A stretch of DNA of 64,000 nt from an uncultured Nioella sp. (GTDB lineage Bacteria > Pseudomonadota > Alphaproteobacteria > Rhodobacterales > Rhodobacteraceae): the NCBI GenBank assembly GCA_947498125.1, contig CANMJH010000001.1:744001-808000 (forward strand), in the 5' to 3' direction. The position numbers and the translations under genes were made by a program. How positions within the stretch are numbered: position 1 is the stretch's first letter; each line of letters opens with the position of its first letter. Below are positions 56,001 to 64,000 of this stretch, piece after piece. Under the pieces are notes generated by a model. The model was given only the letters and a program-made list of their open reading frames with translations. It was not told where the DNA came from and did no database searches.

Positions 56001-56731
56001 GACTCGCCCGCCGCGCGCAGCGACGAAAAGTTGGTGCCAGTGCCAGAGCCATATTTAAAGAGGCGCGCCTCACGGACCCATAGGTCCATAATGCCACCGT
56101 CATTGACCAGATCATCCGAAACCGACTGGATAAAGCAGGCATGGGGTTGTGGATGCTCATAGCTGCTAGTGGATTTGGTCAGTTTACCGGTCTTGTGGTC
56201 GACATAGTGGTGGCCCTGCGCCGGGCCATCGATGCCGTAGGCCCAGTGCAGACCGGTGTTGAACCATTGCGGGCTGTTGGGCGCTGCCATCTGGCGCGCA
56301 AGCATCAGCTGCATTTCGTCAAAATACGCGCGGGCATCGGATTCGTCGGTGAAATAGCCACCTTTCCAGCCCCAGTAGCACCATGCGCCTGCCAAGCGGC
56401 GGAACACTTGCTTGGCCGAAGTTTCGCCGCCAAAGCGTTCGTCTTCTGGCAGGTCTTGCAGGGCCTTATCGTCGGGCACCTGACGCCAAAGGAATGATGG
56501 AACGCCTTTTTCCTTAACGGGCTTCAGAATCGCGGCAACACCGGCTTTGCGAAAGTATTTCTGAGCTAGCACGTCTGACGCGACCTGACTCCAGCCCACG
56601 GGAACTTCCAGCTCGTCCAATTTGAACACGGCTGTCCCATCCGGGTTTCGAATCTCTGACGATGTCAGGGTAAATTCCAGACCTGCATAGGCCTCTGCAT
56701 CCGCGGATGTGAATCTGCGTTCAATTTTCAT
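53036..56731 (-). CDS. nrdJ: Vitamin B12-dependent (class II) ribonucleotide reductase
   Basis: Makes deoxyribonucleotides with adenosylcobalamin, independent of oxygen. The 1231 residues are of the large NrdJ type: N-terminal [20 protein letters not shown] and [16 protein letters not shown], the active-site segment [20 protein letters not shown], and an insertion of several hundred residues before the C-terminus. The last 30 residues carry a zinc-ribbon-like CGDCGN...[14 protein letters not shown], which includes the thiols that re-reduce the active site. A possible NrdR box lies about 180 bases upstream; hairpins and a terminator follow. Confidence 0.97.
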   Translation of the reverse strand: MKIERRFTSADAEAYAGLEFTLTSSEIRNPDGTAVFKLDELEVPVGWSQVASDVLAQKYFRKAGVAAILKPVKEKGVPSFLWRQVPDDKALQDLPEDERFGGETSAKQVFRRLAGAWCYWGWKGGYFTDESDARAYFDEMQLMLARQMAAPNSPQWFNTGLHWAYGIDGPAQGHHYVDHKTGKLTKSTSSYEHPQPHACFIQSVSDDLVNDGGIMDLWVREARLFKYGSGTGTNFSSLRAAGESLSGGGKSSGLMGFLKIGDRAAGAIKSGGTTRRAAKMVIVDADHPDIEEFINWKVLEEQKVASIVAGSKMHERELNGIFAAISAWDGILEDAVDPAKNASLKSAIRSAKKSSIPETYIKRVLDYAKQGHTSIEFPTYDTDWDSEAYNSVSGQNSNNSIRVTDAFLKAVEEDANWDLINRTSGNVAKTVKARELWDQIGHAAWACADPGIQFHDTVNSWHTCPEDGAIRGSNPCSEYMFLDDTACNLASMNLLTFFKDGVFDAEAYMHATRLWTLTLEISVMMAQFPSKEIAQLSYDFRTLGLGYANIGGLLMNMGHGYDSDEGRAIGGALTAIMTGVAYTTSAEIASELGAFDGYAKNAEHMLRVIRNHRRAAHGAQEGYEALAVNPVPLDHANCPVSELVALAQQSWDEALELGEQHGYRNAQVSVIAPTGTIGLVMDCDTTGIEPDFALVKFKKLAGGGYFKIINRSVPAALEKLGYSSSQIEEITSHAVGHGTLGNAPLINHTTLRGHGFGDAELEKIEAALPSAFDIRFVFNQWTLGEDFCQKTLGIPTAKLNDPSFDMLRHFGFSRADVDAANDHVCGTMTLENAPHLKEEHYHIFDCANPCGKKGKRFLSVDSHITMMAAAQSFISGAISKTINMPNDATIEDCQKAYERSWSLGVKANALYRDGSKLSQPLAAALVEDDDEAAETLETGNPQEKATILAEKIVEKIVVKEVIKAHREKMPDRRKGYTQKAMVGGHKVYLRTGEYSDGNLGEIFIDMHKEGAGFRAMMNNFAIAVSVGLQYGVPLEEFVDAFTFTKFEPAGMVQGNDSIKNATSILDYIFRELAVSYLDRTDLAHVKPQGASFDDIGRGQEEGVSNFNEVPESQGNSPLEVLKQLSSSGYLRKRVPQQELVVLQGGAGDITALNSITGDPVATLETLVPETKAASVTTTTSVSSGVVGLDPRSKAKMQGYEGDPCGDCGNYTLVRNGTCMKCNTCGATSGCS

Positions 56732-57248
56732 GGCTGCCTCTCAACCTTATTAAATGCGGCGTGCCAGCGTTATGATCGCTCTTGCCGTCTCGTTTCCGTC
56801 CCATGCAGGGCAAATCTCACCTGTCTCGAGCCCGCAAGCGCCCAAGCGGGCCGCGTGACGTCGGCCCAAATCGTCGTGAGGAAAATTATGCCCCTTCTCC
56901 CGCCAAGGCTCACTATATTTAGTGCTAACGCCTCCGGCCCGCACAAGGTGGCGTATTCGGACCTAATTGGTCAACGGTATTTTTTGGCATTTTTGTGACA
57001 AAAAACTATTGCAATGAGCGACCAGAATATGAGCGGGGGCCAAGAGGCGATTCATCCCCAGAGGGCGAAATCAAAAAATCCCCAGTAAGCTGGCCCCTTT
57101 AGCGTGCGACGCTGGATTTGATCCACAGGGAACCGGATCAGGAATATTCATCCGCATTCTTCTAGAAAAAACCAGATATTGTGTCATTTTCATCAAACGA
57201 CGCCAACAACCTACCATAGCTAGAATAGCTTTCCTAAGAATCGCAGCG
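56732..57248. other. Intergenic region upstream of nrdJ
   Basis: No convincing gene lies in these 517 bases. The nrdJ-proximal part is a leader of about 150 bases containing the hairpin GCCCGC/GCGGGC near 56830-56851; I looked for cobalamin-riboswitch landmarks there and found none. The distal part, after the glycosyltransferase stop, is AT-richer, with small inverted repeats (CCAG-TAAG-CTGG near 57080; AGCGT-GCG-ACGCT near 57101) that could act in termination. Confidence 0.6.
56885..56924 (-). promoter_or_regulatory. nrdJ promoter region with possible NrdR box
   Basis: CACTATATTTAGTG at 56911-56924 is a perfect interrupted palindrome resembling the NrdR box (ACAC-A/T-rich-GTGT). On the - strand it is followed about 20 bases later by CATAAT (56885-56890), a good -10 hexamer, so the box would cover the -35 area. 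Only one box is clear; NrdR normally binds two boxes about three helical turns apart. Confidence 0.5.
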
Positions 57249-58181
57249 TTAGATTCGGCCCAGATAGGCGGCAACCTCAACGATCTTCTGGCTGGCCCTG
57301 CCTTGGCGGTATAATCCCAAATGTCGAAACTTTTGCAATCGCGCCCCCGGTCTTAAACCCGACATCGATGCAAAACCGTTCAGAATCTCACGATTCTCGG
57401 GCGTAAGACGATGTGCCGATTCCATGAGCGCCTTGGTGTTTTGGGCGCACCATTCTTTTAGCTGACCGTCCAATACTTGTTTCAGCCGCAATGCCGACGC
57501 CATCCACCCGATATTGGTTCCAAAGAGGTTTTCCCCGTGCTGCCGGTACAGCAAAGATGGCTGCTCATCGCGCACCACCTTTCCGCCTGCCCCCGAAATC
57601 ACCTGATAGAGCCACCAATCATGTGTGAAGGGTCCGCCCACAGCCAAAGCCTCGGCCGCAGCGGCCTTGGCCAATTGCCACCCTGCCCGGTTCAACAGCA
57701 TCGTATTACCACCGGCGACGCTTTGAACCAGAGCGTTACGAAAGCTTGGCAAACGATTGAACCGCGGCGAGCGCACTTTGTTGTTTAACTCATCATCAAC
57801 GATGTAGGATGCGGTGCCCAACAACATGGGTTGGTCCGGCGAAAAGGATGACAAAGCCGCGATGGCGCGCTCCAGCTTTTCTGGCAGCCACACATCGTCT
57901 TGATCAGAAAAGGCCACAAAATCCGGGTCTCCTTCGAGATCGCGAAGAAGAGACAGGAAATTTACGGCGACACCCGCTTTGGGCCCCTGAACAATGCTAA
58001 TTGTCTGAGGCACTTCAAGCGCAAAGGCGGTGATCAGCGACGCCGAAGCATCGCGCGACCCGTCATCAGATGCAATCAGCCGCCAATCTTGGTGGGTCTG
58101 CGACACGAAGCTATCCAATTGCTGTTCGATAAATTTTGCGCCGTTATAAACGCCCATCAAAATCGCAACATGCGCCGTCAT
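57249..58181 (-). CDS. Glycosyltransferase family 2 (rhamnosyltransferase-like)
   Basis: A 310-residue GT-A enzyme. VAILMGVYNGAKFIEQQLDS and LIASDDGSRDASASL form the nucleotide-sugar site, AFSDQDDVWLPEKLERA holds the metal-binding DQD, and HDWWLYQVISGAGGKV is the later catalytic block common to rhamnosyl- and dTDP-sugar transferases. ATG at 58181 follows AGGA. It stands alone, with no other polysaccharide genes nearby; codon use and GC seem a little lower around it. Acceptor unknown. Confidence 0.9.
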   Translation of the reverse strand: MTAHVAILMGVYNGAKFIEQQLDSFVSQTHQDWRLIASDDGSRDASASLITAFALEVPQTISIVQGPKAGVAVNFLSLLRDLEGDPDFVAFSDQDDVWLPEKLERAIAALSSFSPDQPMLLGTASYIVDDELNNKVRSPRFNRLPSFRNALVQSVAGGNTMLLNRAGWQLAKAAAAEALAVGGPFTHDWWLYQVISGAGGKVVRDEQPSLLYRQHGENLFGTNIGWMASALRLKQVLDGQLKEWCAQNTKALMESAHRLTPENREILNGFASMSGLRPGARLQKFRHLGLYRQGRASQKIVEVAAYLGRI

Positions 58182-58415
58182 TTTTCGTGTCCTGCATTTT
58201 TGCCAGGCTGCGCCTTCAGGCGTGGATATGTCAGGCACAGTCGCCAGATCCAAACAACGTCGCGCTGTTTCAAGACTGTTTTATTATAGAATATGTGAAG
58301 ATTCCAGTAGGATGGACGGATCGCACCACTATCATTACCCAACCTAGTCAAAGATTTGGTTGGTAGACTTACGCCCAAATCCACCGAGTAGATTTAGACG
58401 TGGATTGGATGGAAG

Positions 58416-58492
58416 TGGTCGGGGAGGCGAGATTCGAACTCACGACCTTCTGTACCCAAAACAGACGCGCTACCAGGCTGCGCTACACCCCG
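58416..58492 (-). tRNA. tRNA-Pro (anticodon UGG)
   Basis: A 77-base tRNA including an encoded CCA end. The anticodon stem-loop reads TCTGT-TTTGGGT-ACAGA with anticodon TGG; the T arm is GTGAG-TTCGAAT-CTCGC. The acceptor stem CGGGGTG pairs with CTCCCCG except for a T6-T67 mismatch. It reads wobble-extended CCN proline codons. Confidence 0.97.
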
Positions 58493-58557
58493 ACGACGCT
58501 TCTCCTAATCAATGTTCGCAGAAGATGGAAGAGCCTTTTTGCACACGACGAGCCTTT

Positions 58558-59022
58558 TTACTCACAAACCCAAACTGCCAAATCTTCGTCCACCGAAAGG
58601 TGACGCATTTCGCTGCCTGGAACGATCCCCAGGTTTGCGGACATGCCGCCATTTATCTCTAAAACATAAAGAATATCGTCCCCACCGGGGATTGGTGTCA
58701 GATCAAGCGGCACAGCGTTTTCATGGATGTGCTGCACAATCCCGGTTTCATCGATAAAAATCATATCGAGGGGAATCAGCGTATTTCGCATCCAAAAAGA
58801 CACCGATTGTGGCTGTTCGTAGATAAACAACATGCCGGCTGACGTAGACATCGACTCGCGATGCATCAGGCCCAAAGCCCGCTCATTCGCGTCATCTGCA
58901 ATTTCTATGCGAAACCGTGCTGTGCCCCAATCGCCTCGGAGTTCAAGACGATCTTCAACACAAGCAGAATGGGCGGCGCCGGCCCAAAGCATGGCGCCAC
59001 CCACGAGATGCGTAAACCGCAT
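58558..59022 (-). CDS. Secreted DUF192 protein
   Basis: A 154-residue protein with a signal peptide (MRFTHLVGGAMLWAGAAHSA). The DUF192 domain is clear: ERALGLMHRESMSTSAGMLFIYEQP, then SFWMRNTLIPLDMIFID and VLEINGGMSANLGIVPG. The family is periplasmic or secreted in proteobacteria and of unknown function. The ATG at 59022 follows AGAGG; upstream in-frame codons overlap the preceding gene. It begins 1 base after the cold-shock gene's stop, so both are co-transcribed. Confidence 0.93.
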   Translation of the reverse strand: MRFTHLVGGAMLWAGAAHSACVEDRLELRGDWGTARFRIEIADDANERALGLMHRESMSTSAGMLFIYEQPQSVSFWMRNTLIPLDMIFIDETGIVQHIHENAVPLDLTPIPGGDDILYVLEINGGMSANLGIVPGSEMRHLSVDEDLAVWVCE

Positions 59023-59023
59023 G

Positions 59024-59545
59024 TTAATCCTCTTGGACAAAATCCCAGCTGCGTACTTCTGCAGCCATTCTGCCACGCGGCCCGTCGATGACTCGCATCG
59101 ACACCGCTTCTCCAGGTTGCAAATCCGATAGCCCATAGCGTCGCAATACCTCAACATGCACAAAGACATCCGCAGAATGCCCAAAGACGTTGGCAAAGCC
59201 AAAGCCTTTCGCCTTGTCGAACCATTTTATTCGCGCAGCGACAAAGGGTGTGCCATCGGGCACCTCCATCCAATCTTCATCCTCTTCCCCAACCATTTCT
59301 GGATCGGGAGGTTCAATAGAAAGGATCTGCTGCGCCTGCGCGCCACGATCGGTTTGCTGTACTATGACCTCGATTTTTGCGTGATCTGCCACTGAGCCTT
59401 GCCCGAAATTCCTTAGCACATTTGCATGCAAAAGAATGTCGGGCCCACCCTCGTCAGCCACGATAAAGCCAAAGCCTTTTGAAATGTCGAACCACTTAAC
59501 GGTACCTGCTACTAACGCGCCTTCTAGACGCTCTTCATCCGCCAT
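59024..59545 (-). CDS. Protein with two cold-shock domains
   Basis: A 173-residue protein with tandem cold-shock domains. The first (about 10-70) has GTVKWFDISKGFGFIVADEG and DILLHANVLRNFG; the second (about 103-165) has ARIKWFDKAKGFGFANVFG and DVFVHVEVLRRYG. Each keeps RNP1 (KGFGF) and an RNP2-like VFVH/ILLH, so both can bind single-stranded nucleic acid. An acidic linker (EEDEDW) joins them. ATG at 59545. A perfect CtrA-type site lies about 170 bases upstream. Confidence 0.93.
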   Translation of the reverse strand: MADEERLEGALVAGTVKWFDISKGFGFIVADEGGPDILLHANVLRNFGQGSVADHAKIEVIVQQTDRGAQAQQILSIEPPDPEMVGEEDEDWMEVPDGTPFVAARIKWFDKAKGFGFANVFGHSADVFVHVEVLRRYGLSDLQPGEAVSMRVIDGPRGRMAAEVRSWDFVQED

Positions 59546-59711
59546 GGTCGTCCCAACCCTTAGTTCGCGGTCGTGTTTTGATGTGCCCCCATTCCCACAC
59601 TGCCGGTTCGTTAACCAATCCGCAAGCAAAACAAACTCAACAAATTCATACACTTACTGTGCAAGTTTGAGATTTTTTTGATGATTGGTCAAGATTGTAA
59701 GCCAGATTACG

Positions 59712-59726
59712 TTAATAATTTGTTAA
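59712..59726. promoter_or_regulatory. CtrA-like binding site upstream of the cold-shock gene
   Basis: TTAA-TAATTTG-TTAA is a perfect full CtrA consensus. It overlaps the stop codon of pdxH and lies about 170 bases before the start of the double cold-shock gene. A further half-site, GTTAACC, is at about 59611. Confidence 0.5.
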
Positions 59727-60328
59727 GGATTAAGGCGCTGAATCTTCCATCCGGCGCCATCCGAATCGCGGCGCCATTGAAATCGGTCATGCAAGCGAAA
59801 TGCGCCGTCAGCCCAAAACTCAATCTCGATTGGCGTAACCTTGTAACCTCCCCAAAACGCAGGCCTTTTCGGTGCGTTCCCATGCCGGGCCGTAACCTTT
59901 GCGACCTCTGCAACCAACGCAGTTCGAGATGACAGGGGCTTGGATTGATCTGACGCCCATGCGCCAAGCCGACTTTTCAACGAGCGCGACGCGAAATAGG
60001 CATCGGCTTTCTCGCCAGCGACCCGCTCTACTGTGCCCCGCACCCGAATCTGTCGCCTGAGGCTTTTCCAGTGAAGCACCAAAGCCGCTTTTCCGCTTGC
60101 ATCGATTTCTTGCCCCTTGGCCGAGCCATAGTTGGTATAAAAAACGAAACCATCCGGCTCGATATCTTTCAACAAAACCATCCGCACATTTGGCATACCT
60201 GTGGAATCCACCGTGGACAGTGCCATTGCGTTAGGATCGTTTATCTCGCTGTCTTCTGCCGCGCTTAGCCATGTCCGAGCGATCTCAAACGGATCCTCGC
60301 CTGCAAATTTATCGCTTCTGTCGCTCAT
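59723..60328 (-). CDS. pdxH: Pyridoxamine 5'-phosphate oxidase
   Basis: FMN enzyme that forms pyridoxal phosphate from pyridoxine or pyridoxamine phosphate. The 201 residues fit: [29 protein letters not shown] and [13 protein letters not shown] hold FMN-binding residues, [22 protein letters not shown] follows, and the C-terminal [21 protein letters not shown] is the typical end. It is divergent from fabI. Confidence 0.96.
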   Translation of the reverse strand: MSDRSDKFAGEDPFEIARTWLSAAEDSEINDPNAMALSTVDSTGMPNVRMVLLKDIEPDGFVFYTNYGSAKGQEIDASGKAALVLHWKSLRRQIRVRGTVERVAGEKADAYFASRSLKSRLGAWASDQSKPLSSRTALVAEVAKVTARHGNAPKRPAFWGGYKVTPIEIEFWADGAFRLHDRFQWRRDSDGAGWKIQRLNP

Positions 60329-60476
60329 TTTCCGTCGCTCATACCTAAAAGGGGATCAGCAATAGCTAGTCCGCACGGTCGGGCACGGCAACCCGCCCAG
60401 CTAAGCTTGATGCAGAGGATGCAATGCACTAAAGGATGCCGGGTACAAGAAACACGCGATAACAGAGGGTGTCGAG

Positions 60477-61286
60477 ATGGGTTTAATGGATGGAAAACGC
60501 GGGCTGATCATGGGGCTTGCCAATGACAAATCCATTGCATGGGGCATCGCTAAGGCCTGCGCCGATCAAGGTGCAGAGCTTGCGTTCTCCTATCAAGGGG
60601 AACAGTTGAAAAAGCGTGTTGGGCCGTTGGCCGCACAAATTGGCACCGATGTTCTATTGGAATGCGATGTAACCGATGCCGCGTCGATTGATGCGCTTTT
60701 TGCCGAATTGGAAGCCAAGTGGGGCAAAATCGACTTTGTAGTGCACGCCATTGGCTTCTCGGATAAATCCGAGCTGCGCGGGCGTTACGTTGACACAAGC
60801 CCCGAAAACTTCCGCATGACGATGGATATTTCAGTCTATTCGTTCACGGCCGTATGCCAGCGCGCAGCCAAGATGATGCCAGATGGCGGGTCGCTTTTGA
60901 CGCTGACCTATTACGGCGCCGAGCAGGTGATGCCGCATTACAATGTGATGGGTGTTGCCAAGGCCGCGCTAGAGGCATCGGTGAAATATATCGCCGAGGA
61001 TCTGGGCAAAGACGGTGTGCGCTGCAATGCCATTTCCGCCGGACCAATCAAAACGCTTGCTGCCTCGGGCATCGGTGATTTCCGGTATATTATGAAATGG
61101 AACGAGCTAAACTCGCCCCTGCGCCGCAATGTGACCCAAGAAGAAGTCGGCAAAGCCGCGCTTTACCTCTTGTCTGATCTGGGATCTGGTACCACGGGTG
61201 AGAACTTGCATGTGGACGCCGGTTATCACGTTGTTGGGATGAAGGCCGTTGATGCGCCCGACCTGACCCTTGAGAAAAAAGGATAA
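60477..61286 (+). CDS. fabI: Enoyl-ACP reductase
   Basis: Last reduction of each fatty-acid elongation cycle, NADH-dependent. The 269 residues have the FabI glycine pattern [15 protein letters not shown] near the N-terminus and the catalytic pair Y155 and K162 in [10 protein letters not shown], with the second tyrosine Y145. Residues around [13 protein letters not shown] and [13 protein letters not shown] are typical of FabI1. AGAGGG lies upstream of the ATG. gpt follows after 5 bases. Confidence 0.96.
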   Translation: MGLMDGKRGLIMGLANDKSIAWGIAKACADQGAELAFSYQGEQLKKRVGPLAAQIGTDVLLECDVTDAASIDALFAELEAKWGKIDFVVHAIGFSDKSELRGRYVDTSPENFRMTMDISVYSFTAVCQRAAKMMPDGGSLLTLTYYGAEQVMPHYNVMGVAKAALEASVKYIAEDLGKDGVRCNAISAGPIKTLAASGIGDFRYIMKWNELNSPLRRNVTQEEVGKAALYLLSDLGSGTTGENLHVDAGYHVVGMKAVDAPDLTLEKKG

Positions 61287-61291
61287 CTGCC

Positions 61292-61801
61292 ATGAGCGCC
61301 ACCCGCCTTCCGCATGAAAAAGGGTTCCACATCAGTTGGGACCAAATCCATCGCGATGCGCGGGCTTTGGCCTGGCGGCTGGATAAGCGCGGGCCGGGTG
61401 AAAATGGCTCTTGGTCGGCTGTCGTGGCTATTACGCGGGGCGGAATGGCGCCAGCTATGATTATTGCGCGGGAACTGGATATTCGCACGGTCGATACGAT
61501 CAGCGTCAGATCCTATCATCATCAAGATCAGGGTCAGGCCGAAGTTCTGAAACAGCCAGACCCTGAAATGATGGGCGATGGCGAAGGTATTTTGGTTGTC
61601 GATGATCTGGTCGACAGCGGCAAAACGCTGGAACTGGTTCGTAAAATGTATCCCAAAGCACATTTCGCAACGGTCTATGCAAAGCCAAAAGGCGAGCCGC
61701 AGGTCGATACGTTCATCACCGGTGTCAGCCAAGATACGTGGATCTTTTTTCCTTGGGACATGGCATTGCAATATGTTGAGCCATATCGCGGAACCGACTG
61801 A
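61292..61801 (+). CDS. gpt: Xanthine-guanine phosphoribosyltransferase
   Basis: Purine salvage enzyme making GMP and XMP from free bases and PRPP. The 169 residues have the PRPP-binding loop [16 protein letters not shown] and the N-terminal [40 protein letters not shown] precedes the C-terminal FFPWD, as in E. coli Gpt. It is in one unit with fabI. Confidence 0.95.
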   Translation: MSATRLPHEKGFHISWDQIHRDARALAWRLDKRGPGENGSWSAVVAITRGGMAPAMIIARELDIRTVDTISVRSYHHQDQGQAEVLKQPDPEMMGDGEGILVVDDLVDSGKTLELVRKMYPKAHFATVYAKPKGEPQVDTFITGVSQDTWIFFPWDMALQYVEPYRGTD

Positions 61802-61827
61802 TATAATTCAGTAAAGTCTGCCTTTGC

Positions 61828-61860
61828 GGCATGCGCGGTCAAACCCGCGCAGATGCCTTT
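61828..61860. terminator. Terminator between gpt and aroB
   Basis: GGCATGCGCGG, loop TCAAAC and CCGCGCAGATGCC pair with a two-base bulge, followed by a short TTTC. It lies between convergent stops. The short T run lowers certainty. Confidence 0.55.
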
Positions 61861-61881
61861 CAATGCGCCTGGCATCCGCCG

Positions 61882-62994
61882 TTACAGCTTTAGCGCATCT
61901 TCCAATAGCGATTTGACGGCATCCATCGGCACATCTGCTGTCACGAACGCATCCCCGATGCCGCGCGCCAGAATGAACCGCAGCTTTCCGTCGATGACTT
62001 TCTTGTCCTGGCCCATCAGGGCAACCAAAGCCTCGGCATCCGGCAGATCGCCGGGAATGTCGCTAAGGTTCTTTTTGGTGCCCATCCGCGCCAAATGCTC
62101 GCGCACGCGGCTTGGTTCTTCTTGGCTTACCAGCCCCAGTCGATACGACAATTCAAACGCCAACGCGCAGCCAATCGACACGCCCTCCCCATGCAAAAGG
62201 CGGTCCGAATAATCCGTTGCCGCCTCAAGCGCGTGGCAGAATGTATGGCCCAGATTTAGCAACGCGCGGTCACCTTGTTCCGTCTCGTCGCGCGCAACAA
62301 TATCGGCCTTCATTTGCACGGACCGTGTCACAGCCTCTTGCCTTAGGGCCTTATCGCCTTGCGCCATGGCCGGGCCATTGGCCTCGAGCCATTCAAAAAA
62401 GGTCGCATCGCCCAACAGCCCATATTTCTGGACTTCGCCATACCCAGCCAGAAAATCGCGTTTGGTCAATGTGCCGAGGACATCGATATCCGCTAGAACC
62501 AGCCGCGGCTGATGAAAGGCCCCGATCAGGTTTTTCCCAAAGGGCGAATTAATCGCGGTTTTCCCGCCAACCGAGCTGTCCACCTGTGCCAGCAACGATG
62601 TTGGGATCTGAACAAACGAAATGCCGCGCCGCATAATCGCGGCAGCAAAACCAACCAGATCGCCAATCACACCGCCGCCAAACGCAATTACAACGTCCCG
62701 GCGCTCGGCTTTTTTCTCAAGCAGCCATTCGGTTGTCTGGGTCAGATATTGCCAGCTTTTGGTGCTTTCTCCGGGCGGGAGCGTCAGAACATCAGCCTCA
62801 ATCCCGCTTGCGGAAAGACCGGCGATAAGCGCCTCAAGATGCAAATCCGCAACTTGTGATTCTGTAACAATAAACACCTTTGGTCTGTTCAGGATCGGCG
62901 CAATTTCGGCGCCTGCAGCGTCAATGAGACCAGACCCGATCCGCACATCATAAGACCGATCCCCCAAGGGGACATGGACAACCGACAACGTCAT
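61882..62994 (-). CDS. aroB: 3-dehydroquinate synthase
   Basis: Second shikimate-pathway step. The 370 residues have GGGVIGDLVGFAAAIMRRGI and FVQIPTSLLAQVDSSVGGKT, the NAD- and metal-binding core, followed by NLGHTFCHALEA with a zinc-ligand histidine and HGEGVSIGCALA. The ATG directly follows the aroK stop, so the two are co-transcribed, the usual aroKB arrangement. Confidence 0.97.
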   Translation of the reverse strand: MTLSVVHVPLGDRSYDVRIGSGLIDAAGAEIAPILNRPKVFIVTESQVADLHLEALIAGLSASGIEADVLTLPPGESTKSWQYLTQTTEWLLEKKAERRDVVIAFGGGVIGDLVGFAAAIMRRGISFVQIPTSLLAQVDSSVGGKTAINSPFGKNLIGAFHQPRLVLADIDVLGTLTKRDFLAGYGEVQKYGLLGDATFFEWLEANGPAMAQGDKALRQEAVTRSVQMKADIVARDETEQGDRALLNLGHTFCHALEAATDYSDRLLHGEGVSIGCALAFELSYRLGLVSQEEPSRVREHLARMGTKKNLSDIPGDLPDAEALVALMGQDKKVIDGKLRFILARGIGDAFVTADVPMDAVKSLLEDALKL

Positions 62995-63573
62995 TTAGCT
63001 CGTCTCCAATACGCCGGCATCTGCCAGCCGGTTGATCACCGCATCTGTGGTTTGATCAATGGACCACTGCGCTTGAGTTGCCACCTGAAACGCCGCCTGC
63101 TCATAGGCGGGGCTACGGGCCTCCAGCAATTCTGACAGGGTCTTTTTTGGGTTAGGTGTCCGCAAAAGCGGCCGAGTGTCTTTGTGGCGCACGCGCGACC
63201 ACAAAAGGTTCAAATCGGCCTTTAGCCACACAACTGCGGCTTTTTCTGCAATCATCTTGCGGTTGTAGTCTGAAAGCCACGCACCGCCGCCGGTCGACAA
63301 AACACACGGCGGCCCTTCAAGAAGCCGTTCAATGACCTGCGTTTCTTTTTCGCGAAAGAACGGCTCACCGTAGCGTTCAAAAATTTCGGCAATCGACAGC
63401 TTTGACGCGGTCACAATTTCGGCGTCCGAATCTTCAAAAGGAACACCCAATCGCGCCGAGAGAGATCGACCAATCGCGGTTTTTCCCGCGCCCATCATGC
63501 CCACAAGCACCACGGTTTTCGTCAATTTTGCCTGCATCTCTGGCGCTCTTTCGCCCATGTTTAAAAAATTCAT
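62995..63573 (-). CDS. aroK: Shikimate kinase
   Basis: Phosphorylates shikimate at O3. The 192-residue frame includes the P-loop VGMMGAGKTAIGRSLSARLG, the DxD pair in FEDSDAEIV, and STGGGAWL for shikimate binding; RHKDTRPLL lies in the lid. The start is uncertain: ATGs at 63573, 63558 and 63537 are in frame, and the conserved part begins at the last of these (MQAKLTKTVVLVG). It is divergent from a small membrane-protein gene. Confidence 0.95.
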   Translation of the reverse strand: MNFLNMGERAPEMQAKLTKTVVLVGMMGAGKTAIGRSLSARLGVPFEDSDAEIVTASKLSIAEIFERYGEPFFREKETQVIERLLEGPPCVLSTGGGAWLSDYNRKMIAEKAAVVWLKADLNLLWSRVRHKDTRPLLRTPNPKKTLSELLEARSPAYEQAAFQVATQAQWSIDQTTDAVINRLADAGVLETS

Positions 63574-63668
63574 CCCTCGGACTGGCGCAATTCGCGCTCA
63601 AATGGCTTATATTGATTTCAAAGCGGCGGCAAACGCCGAATTTTAACCAAGGGCAGGTTTGGGGACAT

Positions 63669-63806
63669 ATGATAGGGCGGATCATCAAATTGCTGATTTT
63701 TCTGGCGGTGCTTGGGCTAATTGGCCTTATTGGCTATGCCTATTCGGGTCTGATGCACCCGCAAACGCGGGAAATTACCCGTCCGGTTGAGTTGGATGTG
63801 GATTAA
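63669..63806 (+). CDS. Small single-span membrane protein beside aroK
   Basis: A 45-residue protein: IGRIIKLLIFLAVLGLIGLI is a membrane helix, followed by GYAYSGLMHPQTREITRPVE. The ATG at 63669 follows GGGGAC. An open frame continues upstream to 63402 but lies antisense to aroK. The end overlaps the next gene's start by 11 bases, so the two are coupled. Family not recognised. Confidence 0.75.
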   Translation: MIGRIIKLLIFLAVLGLIGLIGYAYSGLMHPQTREITRPVELDVD

Positions 63807-64000
63807 GGCTCTCAGCGCGGCGCTGGTTTCGCTCTTGCCTTGGACGGCTGTGGCGCAGGATGACCCCATCGCGCCGCCCCAATGGCTGTCGGAAACCTTG
63901 CTCAACCCGCATGGCAATGTGGCAACCTCTGCCCTGCCATCGCAGATTACAGCGATGCCCATTGGCGCGGCCCAATTGGATGCTGTTGGAATTCTGTCTC
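63796..64000 (+). CDS. Secreted protein, N-terminal part (cut by window edge)
   Basis: ATG at 63796 opens a frame with no stop before the right edge; 68 residues are visible. MWIKALSAALVSLLPWTAVA is a signal peptide with cleavage likely after AVAQ, and the mature part begins DDPIAPPQWLSETLLNPHG. It overlaps the upstream small membrane gene by 11 bases. I do not recognise the family from this much sequence. Confidence 0.75.
   Translation, partial: MWIKALSAALVSLLPWTAVAQDDPIAPPQWLSETLLNPHGNVATSALPSQITAMPIGAAQLDAVGILS

Noticed and set aside
56732-56884. Cobalamin riboswitch in the nrdJ leader
   Set aside because: A GCCCGC/GCGGGC hairpin is present but none of the conserved B12-riboswitch boxes.
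56750-56944. 64-residue frame on the - strand before nrdJ
   Set aside because: No ribosome-binding site, mixed composition, and it crosses the likely promoter and NrdR box.
58531-58559. Direct repeat GAGCCTTTTT (two copies, 19 bases apart) near tRNA-Pro
   Set aside because: Two short copies only, one at the DUF192 stop; probably chance T-rich sequence.
63402-63668. Upstream extension of the 45-residue membrane protein
   Set aside because: It is antisense to aroK and has no protein-like features; ATG at 63669 precedes the hydrophobic helix directly.
1-64000. Mobile elements, CRISPR, prophage or defence island
   Set aside because: I saw no transposase, integrase, phage structural gene, regularly spaced repeat or nuclease-type defence gene; gene content is core metabolism and envelope.

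Overview
The window looks like a stretch of core chromosome from an alphaproteobacterium of the order Rhodobacterales, most likely a marine Roseobacter-group species. The grounds are a moderately high GC content, the phosphotransferase ChpT with CtrA-type TTAA-N7-TTAA sites nearby, a class II (plant-like) DAHP synthase, LpxI in place of LpxH, a B12-dependent ribonucleotide reductase, ornithine-lipid genes olsB-olsA, a prfB without the programmed frameshift, and a GAAC-N7-GAAC SOS box before uvrA. The genus cannot be fixed from the sequence. I see no prophage, insertion sequence, rRNA or CRISPR array; almost every gene is intact, and many neighbours overlap by 4 bases (ATGA/GTGA).

Layout. 1-4.2 kb: start of uvrA (cut by the window edge), an MFS transporter, an untranslated stretch with a terminator-like hairpin, then a coupled trio ArsR regulator / AHSA1-SRPBCC protein / DUF1761 membrane protein. 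4.2-12.1 kb, all leftward: lpdA, DUF924, MFS transporter, queA and a 1.1-kilo-residue AsmA/YhdP-like protein. 12.2-15.5 kb, rightward: bcp, a DUF455 ferritin-like protein, then an M23 peptidase overlapping a bactofilin. 15.6-31.7 kb, mixed: LysR with a divergent secreted SnoaL-like protein, DUF2189, mrcA-prfB, a methyltransferase, a thioesterase, ctaA-M32 peptidase, trmJ, a ThiE-like protein, olsB-olsA, DUF3553, chpT, gamma carbonic anhydrase, gmk, yicC. 31.8-38.8 kb: PAS protein, DAHP synthase, GlxA-type regulator, glnE with a small partner, YbaK.

38.8-50.9 kb is one long leftward envelope cluster read in the order pyrH-frr-uppS-cdsA-dxr-rseP-(small membrane protein)-bamA-skp-fabZ-lpxA-lpxI-lpxB. 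It joins ribosome recycling, isoprenoid and undecaprenyl supply, phospholipid synthesis, outer-membrane protein assembly and lipid A synthesis. lpxD, usual between skp and fabZ, is absent. 51-57 kb: miaA, an AraC regulator, and nrdJ with a possible NrdR box upstream and an unusual nested hairpin structure directly after its stop. 57.2-64 kb: a glycosyltransferase, tRNA-Pro(UGG), DUF192, a double cold-shock-domain protein, pdxH, fabI, gpt, aroK-aroB, and two small or partial genes at the right edge.

I did not find a clearly new multi-gene defence or mobile system. The best leads are regulatory and small-gene observations: CtrA-type sites on both sides of chpT, unannotated small proteins (45.2 kb, 52.9 kb, 63.7 kb), a possible small RNA or attenuated leader at 2.8-2.98 kb, a pair of GTTTAA/TTAAAC palindromes around the lpdA leader, and the tandem hairpins after nrdJ. 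All functions are inferred by reading motifs; no database search was run.
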